Source: a virus. From it: a stretch of 34,697 nt of DNA. A program made the translations under genes and the position numbers. Below the pieces are notes generated by a model. It made no database searches and was not told where the DNA came from. It saw only the letters and a list, made by a program, of their open reading frames with translations. This document shows, piece after piece, positions 14,481 through 21,933 of this stretch (position 1 is the first letter of the stretch; every line of letters begins with the position of its first letter). Location: the IMG/VR virus record IMGVR_UViG_3300046715_000037, positions 1 through 34,697 of that record. The stretch is one strand, 5' to 3'.

Positions 14481-14972
14481 ATGGAAGACTGGCGCGCGAT
14501 CCACTCCTTCCAGATGTACTCGGTGAGTACTCTTGGTCGCGTCCGTAATGAGAAATCGGGTCGAATCATGGCCCTGCGTATCAACGACCGAGGGATCGTC
14601 TTCGTCGGTCTAGTTAGAGAGAAGGTTCAGTACAAGAGGGCGATCAATATTCTGGTCGCCAACGCTTTCCTTCCACCTCCACCCAATCGAGCTTTCGACT
14701 CAGCCATCAACCTTGACGGCGAACGGACGAACAATCATGTGGAGAATCTTACGTGGAGGCCTCGGTGGTTCGCGAGGCGATATTACTATCAGTTCCGGCC
14801 AGAAGCACCTCGAGGATTCACAGTGCCGGTCGAAGAAGTCAAGACGAAGGAAGTCTTCAACACGTCGTGGGATGCCGCCGTGAAGTACGGACTGCTGGAT
14901 CGTGAGATATTCATCGCGACCCTGAACCACACCTTCGTTTTCCCTACCTTCCAACAGTTCCGCAAGATCTAG
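14481..14972 (+). CDS. NUMOD4/HNH-type homing endonuclease, possibly catalytically altered
   Basis: 163 residues from ATG 14481 with GTGGAG about eight bases upstream; the open frame extends back to 14385 but that part lies inside the inverted repeat. The N-terminus WRAIHSFQMYSVSTLGRVRN is a NUMOD4 DNA-binding motif. The core NLDGERTNNHVENLTW matches the HNH consensus (usually NHIDG-NN-NL-W), except that the first His position appears to be Asn. The C-terminal part (TSWDAAVKYGL) resembles a NUMOD1-like helix. Homing endonucleases nick near their own insertion site. This one sits in an AT-rich insertion between replication genes. The missing His could mean reduced activity or a shifted alignment. 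Confidence 0.7.
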   Translation: MEDWRAIHSFQMYSVSTLGRVRNEKSGRIMALRINDRGIVFVGLVREKVQYKRAINILVANAFLPPPPNRAFDSAINLDGERTNNHVENLTWRPRWFARRYYYQFRPEAPRGFTVPVEEVKTKEVFNTSWDAAVKYGLLDREIFIATLNHTFVFPTFQQFRKI

Positions 14973-15007
14973 AAAAAAAGATACCAACCAGTACGAAATA
15001 CATGGAT

Positions 15008-15013
15008 TATAAT
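15008..15013 (+). promoter_or_regulatory. Candidate -10 promoter element
   Basis: TATAAT at 15008-15013 is a perfect sigma-70-type -10 in an AT-rich gap upstream of the nuclease genes. The -35 region 17 bases upstream (CAACCA) does not match TTGACA, so it is either a -10-driven promoter or a chance match. A C/T-rich tract (TTTTCTCTTTTTT) follows before the next gene. Confidence 0.4.
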
Positions 15014-15074
15014 AGAAGGGATAGAATCAAGCTCGACTCGTTTTCTCTTTTTTATGTGGCGGGAGTTGAATAAC

Positions 15075-15383
15075 GTGCTGGAGAGCATCTATCAAGCTAG
15101 ATTGATTAAGAAGCTCGAGCACATGTTCCCGGGCTGCATAATACTGAAGAACGACGCCAATCGTCGCCAAGGCATTCTGGATCTTTTGATTCTCTACAGA
15201 GTGTACTGGGCAGCGCTTGAAGTGAAGGCCTCAGCGAACGCACCCCACCAGAAGAACCAGGACTACTACGTTCGTCTGCTTGACGGGATGTCGTTCGCGG
15301 CTTTCATCTATCCCGAGAATGAAGAGGAAATCCTTCGTGGACTTCAACGTACATTCGAACCTGAGTGGACACGCGTTCCTTAG
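15075..15383 (+). CDS. VRR-NUC-type nuclease (Holliday-junction-resolvase-like)
   Basis: 102 residues from GTG 15075, chosen because GGGAG lies about ten bases upstream and relatives I remember begin MLES-YQA-LIKKL. An in-frame ATG at 15054 follows a T-run without a ribosome binding site. The PD-(D/E)XK core is visible: KNDANRRQGILDLLIL (D36), LEVKAS (E49, K51) and Q59 in PHQKNQ. The C-terminal MSFAAFIYPENEEEIL is also typical of the phage family. It would cut branched replication or recombination intermediates. It lies directly before the Cas4-like exonuclease, whose start is inside this gene. Confidence 0.75.
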   Translation: MLESIYQARLIKKLEHMFPGCIILKNDANRRQGILDLLILYRVYWAALEVKASANAPHQKNQDYYVRLLDGMSFAAFIYPENEEEILRGLQRTFEPEWTRVP

Positions 15384-15894
15384 CCCGAGCAGTCCTGCTT
15401 GGTTGAACTACAACGAGGACAAGCTCAGTCGGGTATATCTGGCGTCGATCGCTGCCGCCAAAGGAACGCGAAAGCATGCCGTTGCGCATGAGCTCATTGA
15501 TCTGAGGATCAAGCTCCCCGACGACGGTAAGACCATGAGTCTTTATGTGAACGACGCTATCGGTTACCAGATGGCGTGCGAGCAACCTCTCGTGTTCGGG
15601 CCGCACTGCTGGGGCACAGCAGACACCATGTGCTACAGACATGAAACACTTCGTATTCATGATCTGAAGACCGGTGCGAACGAAGCCTCGATGGTTCAAC
15701 TCGAGATTTACGCCGCTCTGTTCTGTCTCGAATACCAGTTCAACCCGTTCGAGCTCCCGATGGAGCTCCGAATCTACCAGAACAACGGGGTCAAAGTCCA
15801 TATTCCTAAGGGCACTGATATAGTGCCCATCATGGACAAGATCATCGCCTACAGCAAGCTGATCGAGCAGATAAGATCGGAGGTGCGTTTGTGA
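15337..15894 (+). CDS. Cas4/RecB-like PD-(D/E)XK exonuclease
   Basis: 185 residues from GTG 15337, chosen because AGAGGAAA lies about seven bases upstream and because phage homologs I recall begin MDF-VH-LSGHAFLSPS. The nuclease core is HAVAHELI after GTRKH (H47), GTADTM (D96), IHDLKTG (D109, K111) and QLEIYAALF (Q121, Y125), the RecB/Cas4 arrangement. It probably resects DNA ends during phage recombination, together with the VRR-type nuclease and SF2 helicase encoded just upstream. No Cys cluster for an iron-sulfur site is evident, unlike true Cas4. Confidence 0.75.
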   Translation: MDFNVHSNLSGHAFLSPSSPAWLNYNEDKLSRVYLASIAAAKGTRKHAVAHELIDLRIKLPDDGKTMSLYVNDAIGYQMACEQPLVFGPHCWGTADTMCYRHETLRIHDLKTGANEASMVQLEIYAALFCLEYQFNPFELPMELRIYQNNGVKVHIPKGTDIVPIMDKIIAYSKLIEQIRSEVRL

Positions 15895-18650
15895 TCATTT
15901 CTGAAGAAGAGCACGCGAGAATGAACCGCGGCGCCCTCCATAGTTCGGACCTCGATGAAGAAGAGGTCGATGATACTCCTGAAGGAGAGATCAAGCACTA
16001 CGGCATCCTCCGTAGGTCAGGCCGATACCCTTGGGGTTCGGGTGGCAGTCAAGCTGCTCGTAGTTCGGAGTTCCTCAACATCGTTGACGGGCTGCGTAAA
16101 GAAGGTCTCAGTGAAGTAGAGATCGCTCGCGGCTTCGGTATGACTGTGACCCAGCTTCGTAACACGAACACCATCGCGAAGAACGCCAAGAAGCAGGCCG
16201 ATATTGACATGGCCCAGCGTCTTAGCGAAAAGGGTATGTCGAACATCGCCATCGGCAGACAGATGAAGATCAACGAGTCTTCGGTTCGTGCGCTACTGGC
16301 TCCGGGTCAGAGGGACAAACTCAACGTTCTCCACACCACCGCAAATATGCTTCGTGAGCAGGTGGATGCGAAGGGCGCAATCGACATCGGTACAGGTAAC
16401 GAGAACTATCTCGGCATCAGCAAAGAGAAGCTCGCTACCGCGGTCGCCATCCTCAAGGACGAGGGCTATAAGGTCCATCAGGTTAAGGTGCCTCAGCTTG
16501 GCACCAACAAGCCGACTACGATCAAGGTTCTCGCCAAAGAAGAAGTACAGTGGCATGATCTGGTCAAGGACCCGAGCAAGATCAAGTCTCTCGTGCAATA
16601 CTCAGAAGATGGTGGACGATCCTACAACGGAATCAGTCCACCTCTTCAGGTCAACTCCAAACGAATCGGCATTCGCTACGCCAAGGACGGTGGCGCAGAT
16701 GCTGATGGTGTGATCTATGTCAGGCCAGGTGTCGAAGATCTCTCCCTTGGTAAGGGACGCTATGCTCAGGTTCGTATCGCTGTTGACGGTACGCACTACC
16801 TCAAGGGTATGGCAATGTACAGAGACGACCTGCCGGCTGGCGTAGACCTTCTCTTCAACACCAACAAGAACAACACGGGTAACAAGCTCGACGCCATGAA
16901 GCCGATCAAGGAGGACGAAGAGAGCCCGTTCGGGGCAATCGTTCGACAGATCAAGAGTCCTGATGGCAAGGTCACCTCAGCGATGAACATCGTTGGTGGT
17001 AAAGAGGGCATGGGCGAAGAAGGTGGTTGGGACGCGTGGTCTAAGACTCTGTCGTCTCAGATGCTTTCTAAGCAGAGCCCTAAGCTGGCCAAGTCACAGC
17101 TCGACATGACGTACGAGCAGAAGCGAAACGATCTCGACGAGATCAAGAAGCTGACCAACCCATCCGTCAAGAAGAAGTTGTTGCAGTCCTACGCTGATGA
17201 TGTCGATTCCTCAGCCGTCCATCTCAAGGCTGCGCACCTGCCTAGGCAGGAGACTAAGGTAATCCTTCCGATCAACTCTCTGAAGGAGAACGAGATCTAT
17301 GCGCCTACCTTCCGTGATGGTGAACGAGTAGTACTGATTCGCTACCCTCATGGTGGCGTCTTCGAGATTCCAGAACTCACCGTTAACAACAGGCACCCTC
17401 AAGCTAAGAAGCTGATCGATCAGGCTCCCGATGCTGTGGGTATCAGCCATAAGGTAGCAGCCAAACTGTCGGGTGCTGACTTCGATGGTGACACAGTTCT
17501 GGTCATCCCGAACAACCACAAGAAGATCAAGACTAAGCCACCTCTTGAGGGCTTGAAGGGATTCGATCCTCAGCGTGCGTACCCTGGTTATGAGGGTATG
17601 ACGAAGATGGATGCACGAACTAAGGGTCGTGAGATGGGGCAGGTTTCTAACCTCATCACCGACATGACCATCAAGGGTGCTAGTGATGGCGAGCTTGCTC
17701 GAGCCGTTCGCCATTCCATGGTAGTCATCGACGCTGAGAAGCATGGCCTTGACTGGAAACGGTCTGCTATAGACAACGGCATTCCCCAGTTGAAGGAGAA
17801 GTATCAGGGCAAGAAGAATGGTGGCGCTTCAACCCTGATCTCGAAAGCTACGTCACCAATCAACGTTCTTGAAAGAAACCCCCGCCCTGCATCAAAGGGC
17901 GGTCCTATCGATCCAGCTACAGGTAAGAAGGTCTTCGAGCCTACTGGTCGTAGCTACGTCAAGACGAAGGTTAACAAGCGTACTGGTGCGGTGACAGAGA
18001 AGGTCATCGACCGTATGGAGCGTTCTCAGAAGCTTGCTGAGACGGACAATGCACACACCCTGTCTTCTGGTACGTCCATAGAGAAGGTGTACGCAGACCA
18101 CTCTAACAAGCTTAAGAGTCTGGCTAACGAAGCTAGGAAGGAACTGGTTCACACTAAGAACATTCCTTACTCTCCGTCAGCTAAGAGAATCTATGCTGAT
18201 CAAGTAGCCTCCCTGTCCAGGAAACTGGACATTGCCAAGAGGAATGCCCCACTCGAAAGGCAAGCCCAGGTCATAGCCAATGCCAAGGCATCGGCAAAGA
18301 TCAAGGCGAACAAAGATCTCGAAGCTTCTGAGATCAAGAAGATCAAGTATCAAGCTCTTACTGATGCTCGCATTCGTACCGGGGCAGAGAAACAACGCAT
18401 CAACATCACACCAGATGAGTGGGCTGCCATTCAAGCTGGTGCCATAACATCACACAGACTCAAAGAGATCTTGGACAACACAGACGATGATGTAGTCAAG
18501 CAGTTGGCTACACCTAAGTCTAAGGTCTTGATGACCAACACTAAGAAGCAACGAGCCCAGATCATGTTGGCTGGTGGCTACACACAGGCTGAGATAGCTG
18601 ATGCTCTTGGTGTGTCTGTCTCTACACTCAAGCGAAGTCTTGGTGAGTGA
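15891..18650 (+). CDS. Two-barrel (YonO/QDE-1-like) RNA polymerase candidate with HTH segments and RSGRYPWGSG tag
   Basis: 919 residues from GTG 15891, overlapping the preceding stop. An N-terminal tag HYGILRRSGRYPWGSG lies at residues 36-51. Two HTH-like segments follow (GLSEVEIARGFGMTVTQL at about 72-89 and GMSNIAIGRQMKINESSV at about 115-132). Residues 480-540 read like a beta-prime double-psi barrel: VVLIRYPHGG, then SGADFDGDTVLVIP with the DxDGD triad D530, D532, D534, which binds the catalytic magnesium in cellular and YonO-type RNA polymerases. A basic helical region follows and a third HTH (GYTQAEIADALGVSVSTL) ends the protein. The likely role is phage gene transcription. The tag is of a kind I associate with phage structural or packaged proteins, and the gene borders the late module, so a virion-carried enzyme is possible. 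Codon use is less GC-rich at third positions than in the capsid gene. The polymerase call rests mainly on one motif region. Confidence 0.65.
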   Translation: MIISEEEHARMNRGALHSSDLDEEEVDDTPEGEIKHYGILRRSGRYPWGSGGSQAARSSEFLNIVDGLRKEGLSEVEIARGFGMTVTQLRNTNTIAKNAKKQADIDMAQRLSEKGMSNIAIGRQMKINESSVRALLAPGQRDKLNVLHTTANMLREQVDAKGAIDIGTGNENYLGISKEKLATAVAILKDEGYKVHQVKVPQLGTNKPTTIKVLAKEEVQWHDLVKDPSKIKSLVQYSEDGGRSYNGISPPLQVNSKRIGIRYAKDGGADADGVIYVRPGVEDLSLGKGRYAQVRIAVDGTHYLKGMAMYRDDLPAGVDLLFNTNKNNTGNKLDAMKPIKEDEESPFGAIVRQIKSPDGKVTSAMNIVGGKEGMGEEGGWDAWSKTLSSQMLSKQSPKLAKSQLDMTYEQKRNDLDEIKKLTNPSVKKKLLQSYADDVDSSAVHLKAAHLPRQETKVILPINSLKENEIYAPTFRDGERVVLIRYPHGGVFEIPELTVNNRHPQAKKLIDQAPDAVGISHKVAAKLSGADFDGDTVLVIPNNHKKIKTKPPLEGLKGFDPQRAYPGYEGMTKMDARTKGREMGQVSNLITDMTIKGASDGELARAVRHSMVVIDAEKHGLDWKRSAIDNGIPQLKEKYQGKKNGGASTLISKATSPINVLERNPRPASKGGPIDPATGKKVFEPTGRSYVKTKVNKRTGAVTEKVIDRMERSQKLAETDNAHTLSSGTSIEKVYADHSNKLKSLANEARKELVHTKNIPYSPSAKRIYADQVASLSRKLDIAKRNAPLERQAQVIANAKASAKIKANKDLEASEIKKIKYQALTDARIRTGAEKQRINITPDEWAAIQAGAITSHRLKEILDNTDDDVVKQLATPKSKVLMTNTKKQRAQIMLAGGYTQAEIADALGVSVSTLKRSLGE

Positions 18651-18659
18651 GGTGAGAAC

Positions 18660-18905
18660 ATGCAACTACACATGCTAACTACTGTAGACAATCCGTTCGA
18701 TCCTTACACACAGTTCGATGAGTGGAGACTGTGGGACGAGGATCATGGCTACTACTCACTCAGCCTACTGGCCAGGGTGGTGGTCACCTCTGACGACTTG
18801 TCTGATTCGGATCAAGATGTTGCACTAGAAGATGCGATCAACGAGATCGTAAAAGAAAACGTTTCAGGAATGCACACTAAGGTGGCTGTGTCCAAAGCTG
18901 CTTAA
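18660..18905 (+). CDS. Small conserved actinophage hypothetical protein
   Basis: 81 residues from ATG 18660 with GAGGTGAG upstream. The layout TTVDNPFDPYTQFDEW, WDEDHGYYSLSLLARVV, TSDDLSDSDQ, AINEIVKENVSG and a final HTKV is familiar from many actinophages, always without a known function. It is the last gene before the hairpin-rich gap that separates the early and late modules. Confidence 0.65.
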   Translation: MQLHMLTTVDNPFDPYTQFDEWRLWDEDHGYYSLSLLARVVVTSDDLSDSDQDVALEDAINEIVKENVSGMHTKVAVSKAA

Positions 18906-18925
18906 GGATTAGGTAGTTCGGTGAT

Positions 18926-18957
18926 GGGGGGAGGGGTCTCGCAAAAGTGACCCCCCC
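18926..18957 (+). other. G/C-run hairpin, candidate for terminator or genome-end (cos) region
   Basis: GGGGTC (18933-18938) pairs with GACCCC (18949-18954); with A18932 bulged, three further G-C pairs extend it (18929-18931/18955-18957). The loop is TCGCAAAAGT. There is no T-run after it. It lies in the 168-base gene-free gap (18906-19073) between the replication-side genes and the packaging/structural genes, the usual place for phage genome ends. Confidence 0.45.
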
Positions 18958-18976
18958 TCTGCATCGCCGCCCTCCT

Positions 18977-18997
18977 AAAAAATGCTCCGGGGGAGCA
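18977..18997 (-). terminator. Hairpin with T-run on the minus strand
   Basis: TGCTCC (18983-18988) pairs with GGAGCA (18992-18997) around GGG. Read on the minus strand it is followed by TTTTTT (complement of 18977-18982), a rho-independent layout. No minus-strand gene is visible, so it may block antisense transcription, or the A-runs may be incidental. Confidence 0.4.
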
Positions 18998-19037
18998 AAA
19001 ACCACAACGTTTCTACTTTTTCGTAGACAAATCCTAC

Positions 19038-19043
19038 TATAAA
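19038..19043 (+). promoter_or_regulatory. Weak candidate -10 element before the late module
   Basis: TATAAA (19038-19043) lies about 30 bases before the first late gene in an AT-rich stretch. No TTGACA-like hexamer is found 16-18 bases upstream. A small inverted repeat TCTAC/GTAGA (about 19012-19027) overlaps the region where a -35 would be. Confidence 0.3.
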
Positions 19044-19073
19044 CTGCTAACGAACTAGATGGGAAGTTTGGGA

Positions 19074-19277
19074 ATGTCCAACCAAAGTGATGTGGGCGTC
19101 GGTACTCCCGCCGGCACCAGCAAGCCGAAGAACCAGGCCGCTCTGAATCTCGTTCTTCCGGCGGGCGCCAAGGCCGCAGCCCAGGCCGATTCCACGGCAA
19201 CGGACGTCGCCGGCCTCAAGACCGACTTCAACTCCCTCCTCGCCAAGCTTCGGACCGCAGGGCTTCTCGCTCCCTGA
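19074..19277 (+). CDS. Small head-fibre/decoration-like protein
   Basis: 67 residues from ATG 19074; ATG 19059 is an in-frame alternative, and neither has a strong ribosome binding site (GGGAAG is nearest, upstream of 19074). The body is Ala/Gly/Thr-rich, ending in DVAGLKTDFNSLLAKLRTAG. That repeat-like helical end resembles the C-terminal segment of small phage head-fibre or decoration proteins, which trimerise through it. It is the first gene of the late module, which fits a virion role, but the match is by pattern only. Confidence 0.5.
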   Translation: MSNQSDVGVGTPAGTSKPKNQAALNLVLPAGAKAAAQADSTATDVAGLKTDFNSLLAKLRTAGLLAP

Positions 19278-19313
19278 TCGACGCTGTATCTCCGACTCGA
19301 AAGGAGTTGTACA

Positions 19314-19670
19314 TTGCCTCCTCGTCGAGCAAAGGAACCAGACGACAAGCCCCCTCGGCGTAGACAGGCTAAGACTCCTGAAGCTCGAGAGAATCAGATG
19401 ATTGCCAAAGCTGTCGCTCTCGCAGAGAAGCAACTCGAGAATGGAACGGCCTCGGCTCAGGTGGTAACCCATTACCTGAAGCTGGGGTCGTCTCGAGAAA
19501 GACTCGAACAAGAACGTCTCTTCCACGAGAACCAACTTCTTCAAGTCAAGCGTGAAGCGATTGAGTCCGCACAGCGAATGGAAGTCATTTACCAAGAAGC
19601 TCTCAATGCCATGAAGTCTTACTCCGGCGCTCCGCCGGAAGAGGATGACTCAGATGACTACGAGAATTAG
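19314..19670 (+). CDS. terS: Terminase small subunit candidate
   Basis: 118 residues from TTG 19314 with AAGGAG about eight bases upstream. A basic Pro/Arg-rich N-terminus (MPPRRAKEPDDKPPRRRQ) is followed by a helical core (ARENQMIAKAVALAEKQL, THYLKLGSSRERLEQERL) and an acidic C-terminus. This pattern occurs in a phage family usually called small terminase, the DNA-recognition subunit that loads the large terminase. Helices and charge fit DNA binding and oligomerisation. The large subunit is unusually far away (23082). Confidence 0.6.
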   Translation: MPPRRAKEPDDKPPRRRQAKTPEARENQMIAKAVALAEKQLENGTASAQVVTHYLKLGSSRERLEQERLFHENQLLQVKREAIESAQRMEVIYQEALNAMKSYSGAPPEEDDSDDYEN

Positions 19671-20070
19671 ATCCTACTCGGAGCTCAGAAGCATTGAGAC
19701 GCTTGAGGATCGCTTCAAGTACCTAGCTCTTCGTGGTTCTGTTGGACAGGCGACCTTCGGGTTCGATCGTTACATCAACCAACAGTTCTACGTGTCCAAG
19801 CAATGGCGTGACGTCCGCAATCATGTCATCGTTAGAGACAACGGTTGCGACCTCGGTGTTGAGGGTTACGATATTCATGAGCGAATCACGATTCACCATT
19901 TGAATCCGATGACGCCCGCCGACATAATCGAAGGCGACATGAGTATTCTCGATCCCGAGTTTCTCATCACAACCACGCTCCCAACTCATAACGCCATTCA
20001 CTATGGCGACGAAAGACAACTTCCCCGGCCTTTCGTCGAACGTAGACCTGGCGACACGAAACTGTGGTAG
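19654..20070 (+). CDS. HNH endonuclease of the packaging module
   Basis: 138 residues from ATG 19654, chosen because GGAAGAGG lies nine bases upstream; ATG 19645 sits directly on that site. It overlaps the end of the small terminase gene. The core has FYVSKQWRDVRNHVIVRD, then NGCDLGVEG, IHHLNPM and THNAIHYGDE, the His-His-Asn/His layout of HNH nucleases. HNH proteins next to terminase genes are often required for efficient cos cleavage and packaging in siphoviruses, so this is more likely a packaging component than a homing enzyme. Confidence 0.75.
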   Translation: MTTRIRSYSELRSIETLEDRFKYLALRGSVGQATFGFDRYINQQFYVSKQWRDVRNHVIVRDNGCDLGVEGYDIHERITIHHLNPMTPADIIEGDMSILDPEFLITTTLPTHNAIHYGDERQLPRPFVERRPGDTKLW

Positions 20071-20083
20071 AGAAAGGAGGATG

Positions 20084-20332
20084 ATGACAGCAGTTGCTGA
20101 CGAGCCGGTCGGTATCGGTACTGGACCCCAGTTGGTTCAGAACCTCGGTCCCGACGTTATTTACGTTGGTGGTCCGAATGTCGACGACACGACCGGCTTC
20201 ACGGTTCAGTCTGGCGAGACCTTTGCCATGCTCTACAACGGAACGCCGTCTTACGCCGTTTCAGCAGGAACCTCTGACGTTCGGCGTCTGCCTGGCGGAA
20301 GCGGTATGTACGCATCGCCGCCGCCCCCGTAG
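20084..20332 (+). CDS. Small virion-associated hypothetical protein
   Basis: 82 residues from ATG 20084 (or ATG 20081) right behind AAAGGAGG (20073-20080); the spacing is short for either start. The beta-rich sequence VQNLGPDVIYVGG, TGFTVQSGETFAMLYNG and AVSAGTSDVRRLPGG resembles small phage decoration or cement proteins with an RNLG-VYVGG motif. It ends in a proline run. A head-surface role is inference from pattern and location. Confidence 0.5.
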   Translation: MTAVADEPVGIGTGPQLVQNLGPDVIYVGGPNVDDTTGFTVQSGETFAMLYNGTPSYAVSAGTSDVRRLPGGSGMYASPPPP

Positions 20333-20343
20333 AAAGGAGAAAG

Positions 20344-20541
20344 GTGATCTACGACAATCCTTTCAACGACCACCACTTCCTTCCGGAGGATCACCCGGAT
20401 TTCATTCCGCCACCGGATGAACCCTTCATGGACGCAAGCGGTCCTACGGATCGCAACGCTCCAGATCTGGGTCGAATTCTTGACCCGAATGTTGGCGAGG
20501 TGACTGATGCCGACTGCAACGCTGACGAGGCCGACTCGTAA
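20344..20541 (+). CDS. Small acidic hypothetical protein before the endolysin
   Basis: 65 residues from GTG 20344 behind AAGGAGAAAG. The product is Asp/Pro-rich (HHFLPEDHPDFIPPPDEP, then DPNVGEVTDADCNADEADS) and probably flexible. Its last 35 bases overlap the start of the endolysin gene. Its GAGGTGA supplies that gene's ribosome binding site, so translation is coupled. Function unknown. Confidence 0.55.
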   Translation: MIYDNPFNDHHFLPEDHPDFIPPPDEPFMDASGPTDRNAPDLGRILDPNVGEVTDADCNADEADS

Positions 20542-21472
20542 GCAGTATGTCGACTACATGGGCAGCCTCGTTGGCGCCTATGGTCCGGCCAAGGGACTCG
20601 CGAACAACGACAACCCCTTCAACACCTGGTACTACGGTCGTCGTGTTTCCGGCAATAACTATGCCTGGTGCGCCGTTACCGAATGTTATGTCGAGAACCA
20701 CTTCGGCATTCTCATGGCCAACGGCGGCAAGGTCGCCTATGTTCCGAACATGGTCTCTGTCGCTCACAGCGTCGGAGCTCAGGTCTGGCACAGGCCTTCG
20801 TCGGTTCCGAAGCAGGGTACGTCCTGGGCCAAGCCCGGTAACAAGCTGTGCTTCGACTTCAACCGAACTGGTGAAGCCGAGCACACCGGAACATTCATCA
20901 GGCGCTTGTCTGCTACGACGTTCCTCTCTCGCGAGGGCAACACGAGCAGCGGCAGGGGCAGCGACGTCATCGATGACAAGCCACGCAGCGTTCACGATGT
21001 GCTCGACTGCATCGAACTTCTCGGCGTCGCTGATTCAGGGTCGTCGCTATCACTGGAGGATCTCATGGACCTTCCCTACGTCTCGCTCGGCATGAGCAAG
21101 CCGCAGGCGGTCAAGGCCGGGGAGCACCCCCACGCCATCTTCGATCTCGAGTACGGAGACGCCGACAAGGACCACGCCGGCGAAGGCAAGGGGACGAAGA
21201 AGGACGCCTATCCCGGCATTCTTTCGGGTGGCAAGAAGAAGACCATCATCTGGGCGACCGTCGAGGTCCCTGCGGAGATGGGTACTTGGCGTCTGGTCGA
21301 AACTGACCCGGCCCACGACTACAAGGTCACCAAGAACTACCCGATCCGAAAGGGTCCGTTCACGGAGACCGGCAAGGTCGAGCCGAACCAGCATCTCTAC
21401 GTCGAGCTTCACCCGACGGTCGATGGTCAGGTCACGGTTGCTGTGAAGGTCCCGCACCTCCACATCAGCTGA
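20507..21472 (+). CDS. lysA: Endolysin with CHAP-type peptidase domain
   Basis: 321 residues from ATG 20507 with GAGGTGA upstream. The N-terminal 165 residues form a CHAP-like Cys/His peptidase: NNYAWCAVTECYVENHFG gives the catalytic Cys (C55), GEAEHTGTFI gives His126, and REGN (142-145) supplies the third polar residue. This domain would cut peptidoglycan amide or cross-bridge bonds at the end of infection. Residues about 180-321 form a separate beta-rich region (WATVEVPAEMGTWRLVE, VEPNQHLYVELHP) that may bind the wall. No adjacent holin is recognised: the small neighbours lack membrane segments. Its place between small terminase and connector genes is unusual. Confidence 0.75.
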   Translation: MPTATLTRPTRKQYVDYMGSLVGAYGPAKGLANNDNPFNTWYYGRRVSGNNYAWCAVTECYVENHFGILMANGGKVAYVPNMVSVAHSVGAQVWHRPSSVPKQGTSWAKPGNKLCFDFNRTGEAEHTGTFIRRLSATTFLSREGNTSSGRGSDVIDDKPRSVHDVLDCIELLGVADSGSSLSLEDLMDLPYVSLGMSKPQAVKAGEHPHAIFDLEYGDADKDHAGEGKGTKKDAYPGILSGGKKKTIIWATVEVPAEMGTWRLVETDPAHDYKVTKNYPIRKGPFTETGKVEPNQHLYVELHPTVDGQVTVAVKVPHLHIS

Positions 21473-21540
21473 CCTTCCCTTCCCCTTTAGATCCCCATCC
21501 CATCCAGTCAAAATGATAGTAAATCGAGGAGGTGGTCCAC

Positions 21541-21933
21541 GTGGACGATCGAATTCTCACCACCGTCAAGAAGCTTCTCAACATGGAAGAGAATTACACG
21601 GCGTTCGATACCGACATCACGCTGTTCGTCAACTCAGCAATCGGGACGCTGACCCAACTCGGGATCGGCCCAGCCGAAGGTTTCGAAATCGCAGACGCCA
21701 CGGCCACGTGGACCGACTTCCTCGGTGATGACCCCCGGCTTAACTCGGCTAAGACTTACGTCTATCTCCGAGTCCGATTGGTCTTCGACCCGCCGTCGAC
21801 GTCATTCGTCATCAACGCACTCACAGAGCAAATGAAAGAGCTGGAATGGCGGCTCAACGTTCAGCGGGAAGGAGAAGCATGGGTCGATCCAAGGACAATC
21901 GTCGCGACGGACTACGTTCCCACTACGCCATAG
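21541..21933 (+). CDS. Head-tail connector protein (gp6-like)
   Basis: 130 residues from GTG 21541, eight bases after GAGGAGG; GTG 21532 overlaps that site and is less likely. The sequence ILTTVKKLLNMEENYTAFD, NSAIGTLTQLGIGP, YVYLRVRLVFDPP and KELEWRLNVQREG is typical of the phage head-tail connector family that forms a ring under the portal. In most siphoviruses it follows the capsid gene. Here it precedes the large terminase, an altered order. Confidence 0.7.
   Translation: MDDRILTTVKKLLNMEENYTAFDTDITLFVNSAIGTLTQLGIGPAEGFEIADATATWTDFLGDDPRLNSAKTYVYLRVRLVFDPPSTSFVINALTEQMKELEWRLNVQREGEAWVDPRTIVATDYVPTTP

Larger units (their letters stand above)
14240..14989 (+). mobile_element. Possible HNH-carrying insertion bracketed by 11-base direct repeats
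   Basis: AGATACCGACC (14240-14250, in the last codons of the helicase) and AGATACCAACC (14979-14989, after the HNH stop) are direct repeats with one mismatch. Between them lie an AT-rich imperfect inverted repeat and the HNH-type endonuclease gene, about 740 bases in all. The layout fits a homing-endonuclease cassette inserted between the helicase and the VRR-type nuclease gene. Repeats this short could also arise by chance, so the boundaries are tentative. Confidence 0.35.

Noticed and set aside
15337-15894. Reading the Cas4-like exonuclease as a CRISPR adaptation protein
   Set aside because: No array or other cas gene is present, no iron-sulfur Cys cluster is visible, and the gene sits with phage replication nucleases; a phage recombination exonuclease is simpler.
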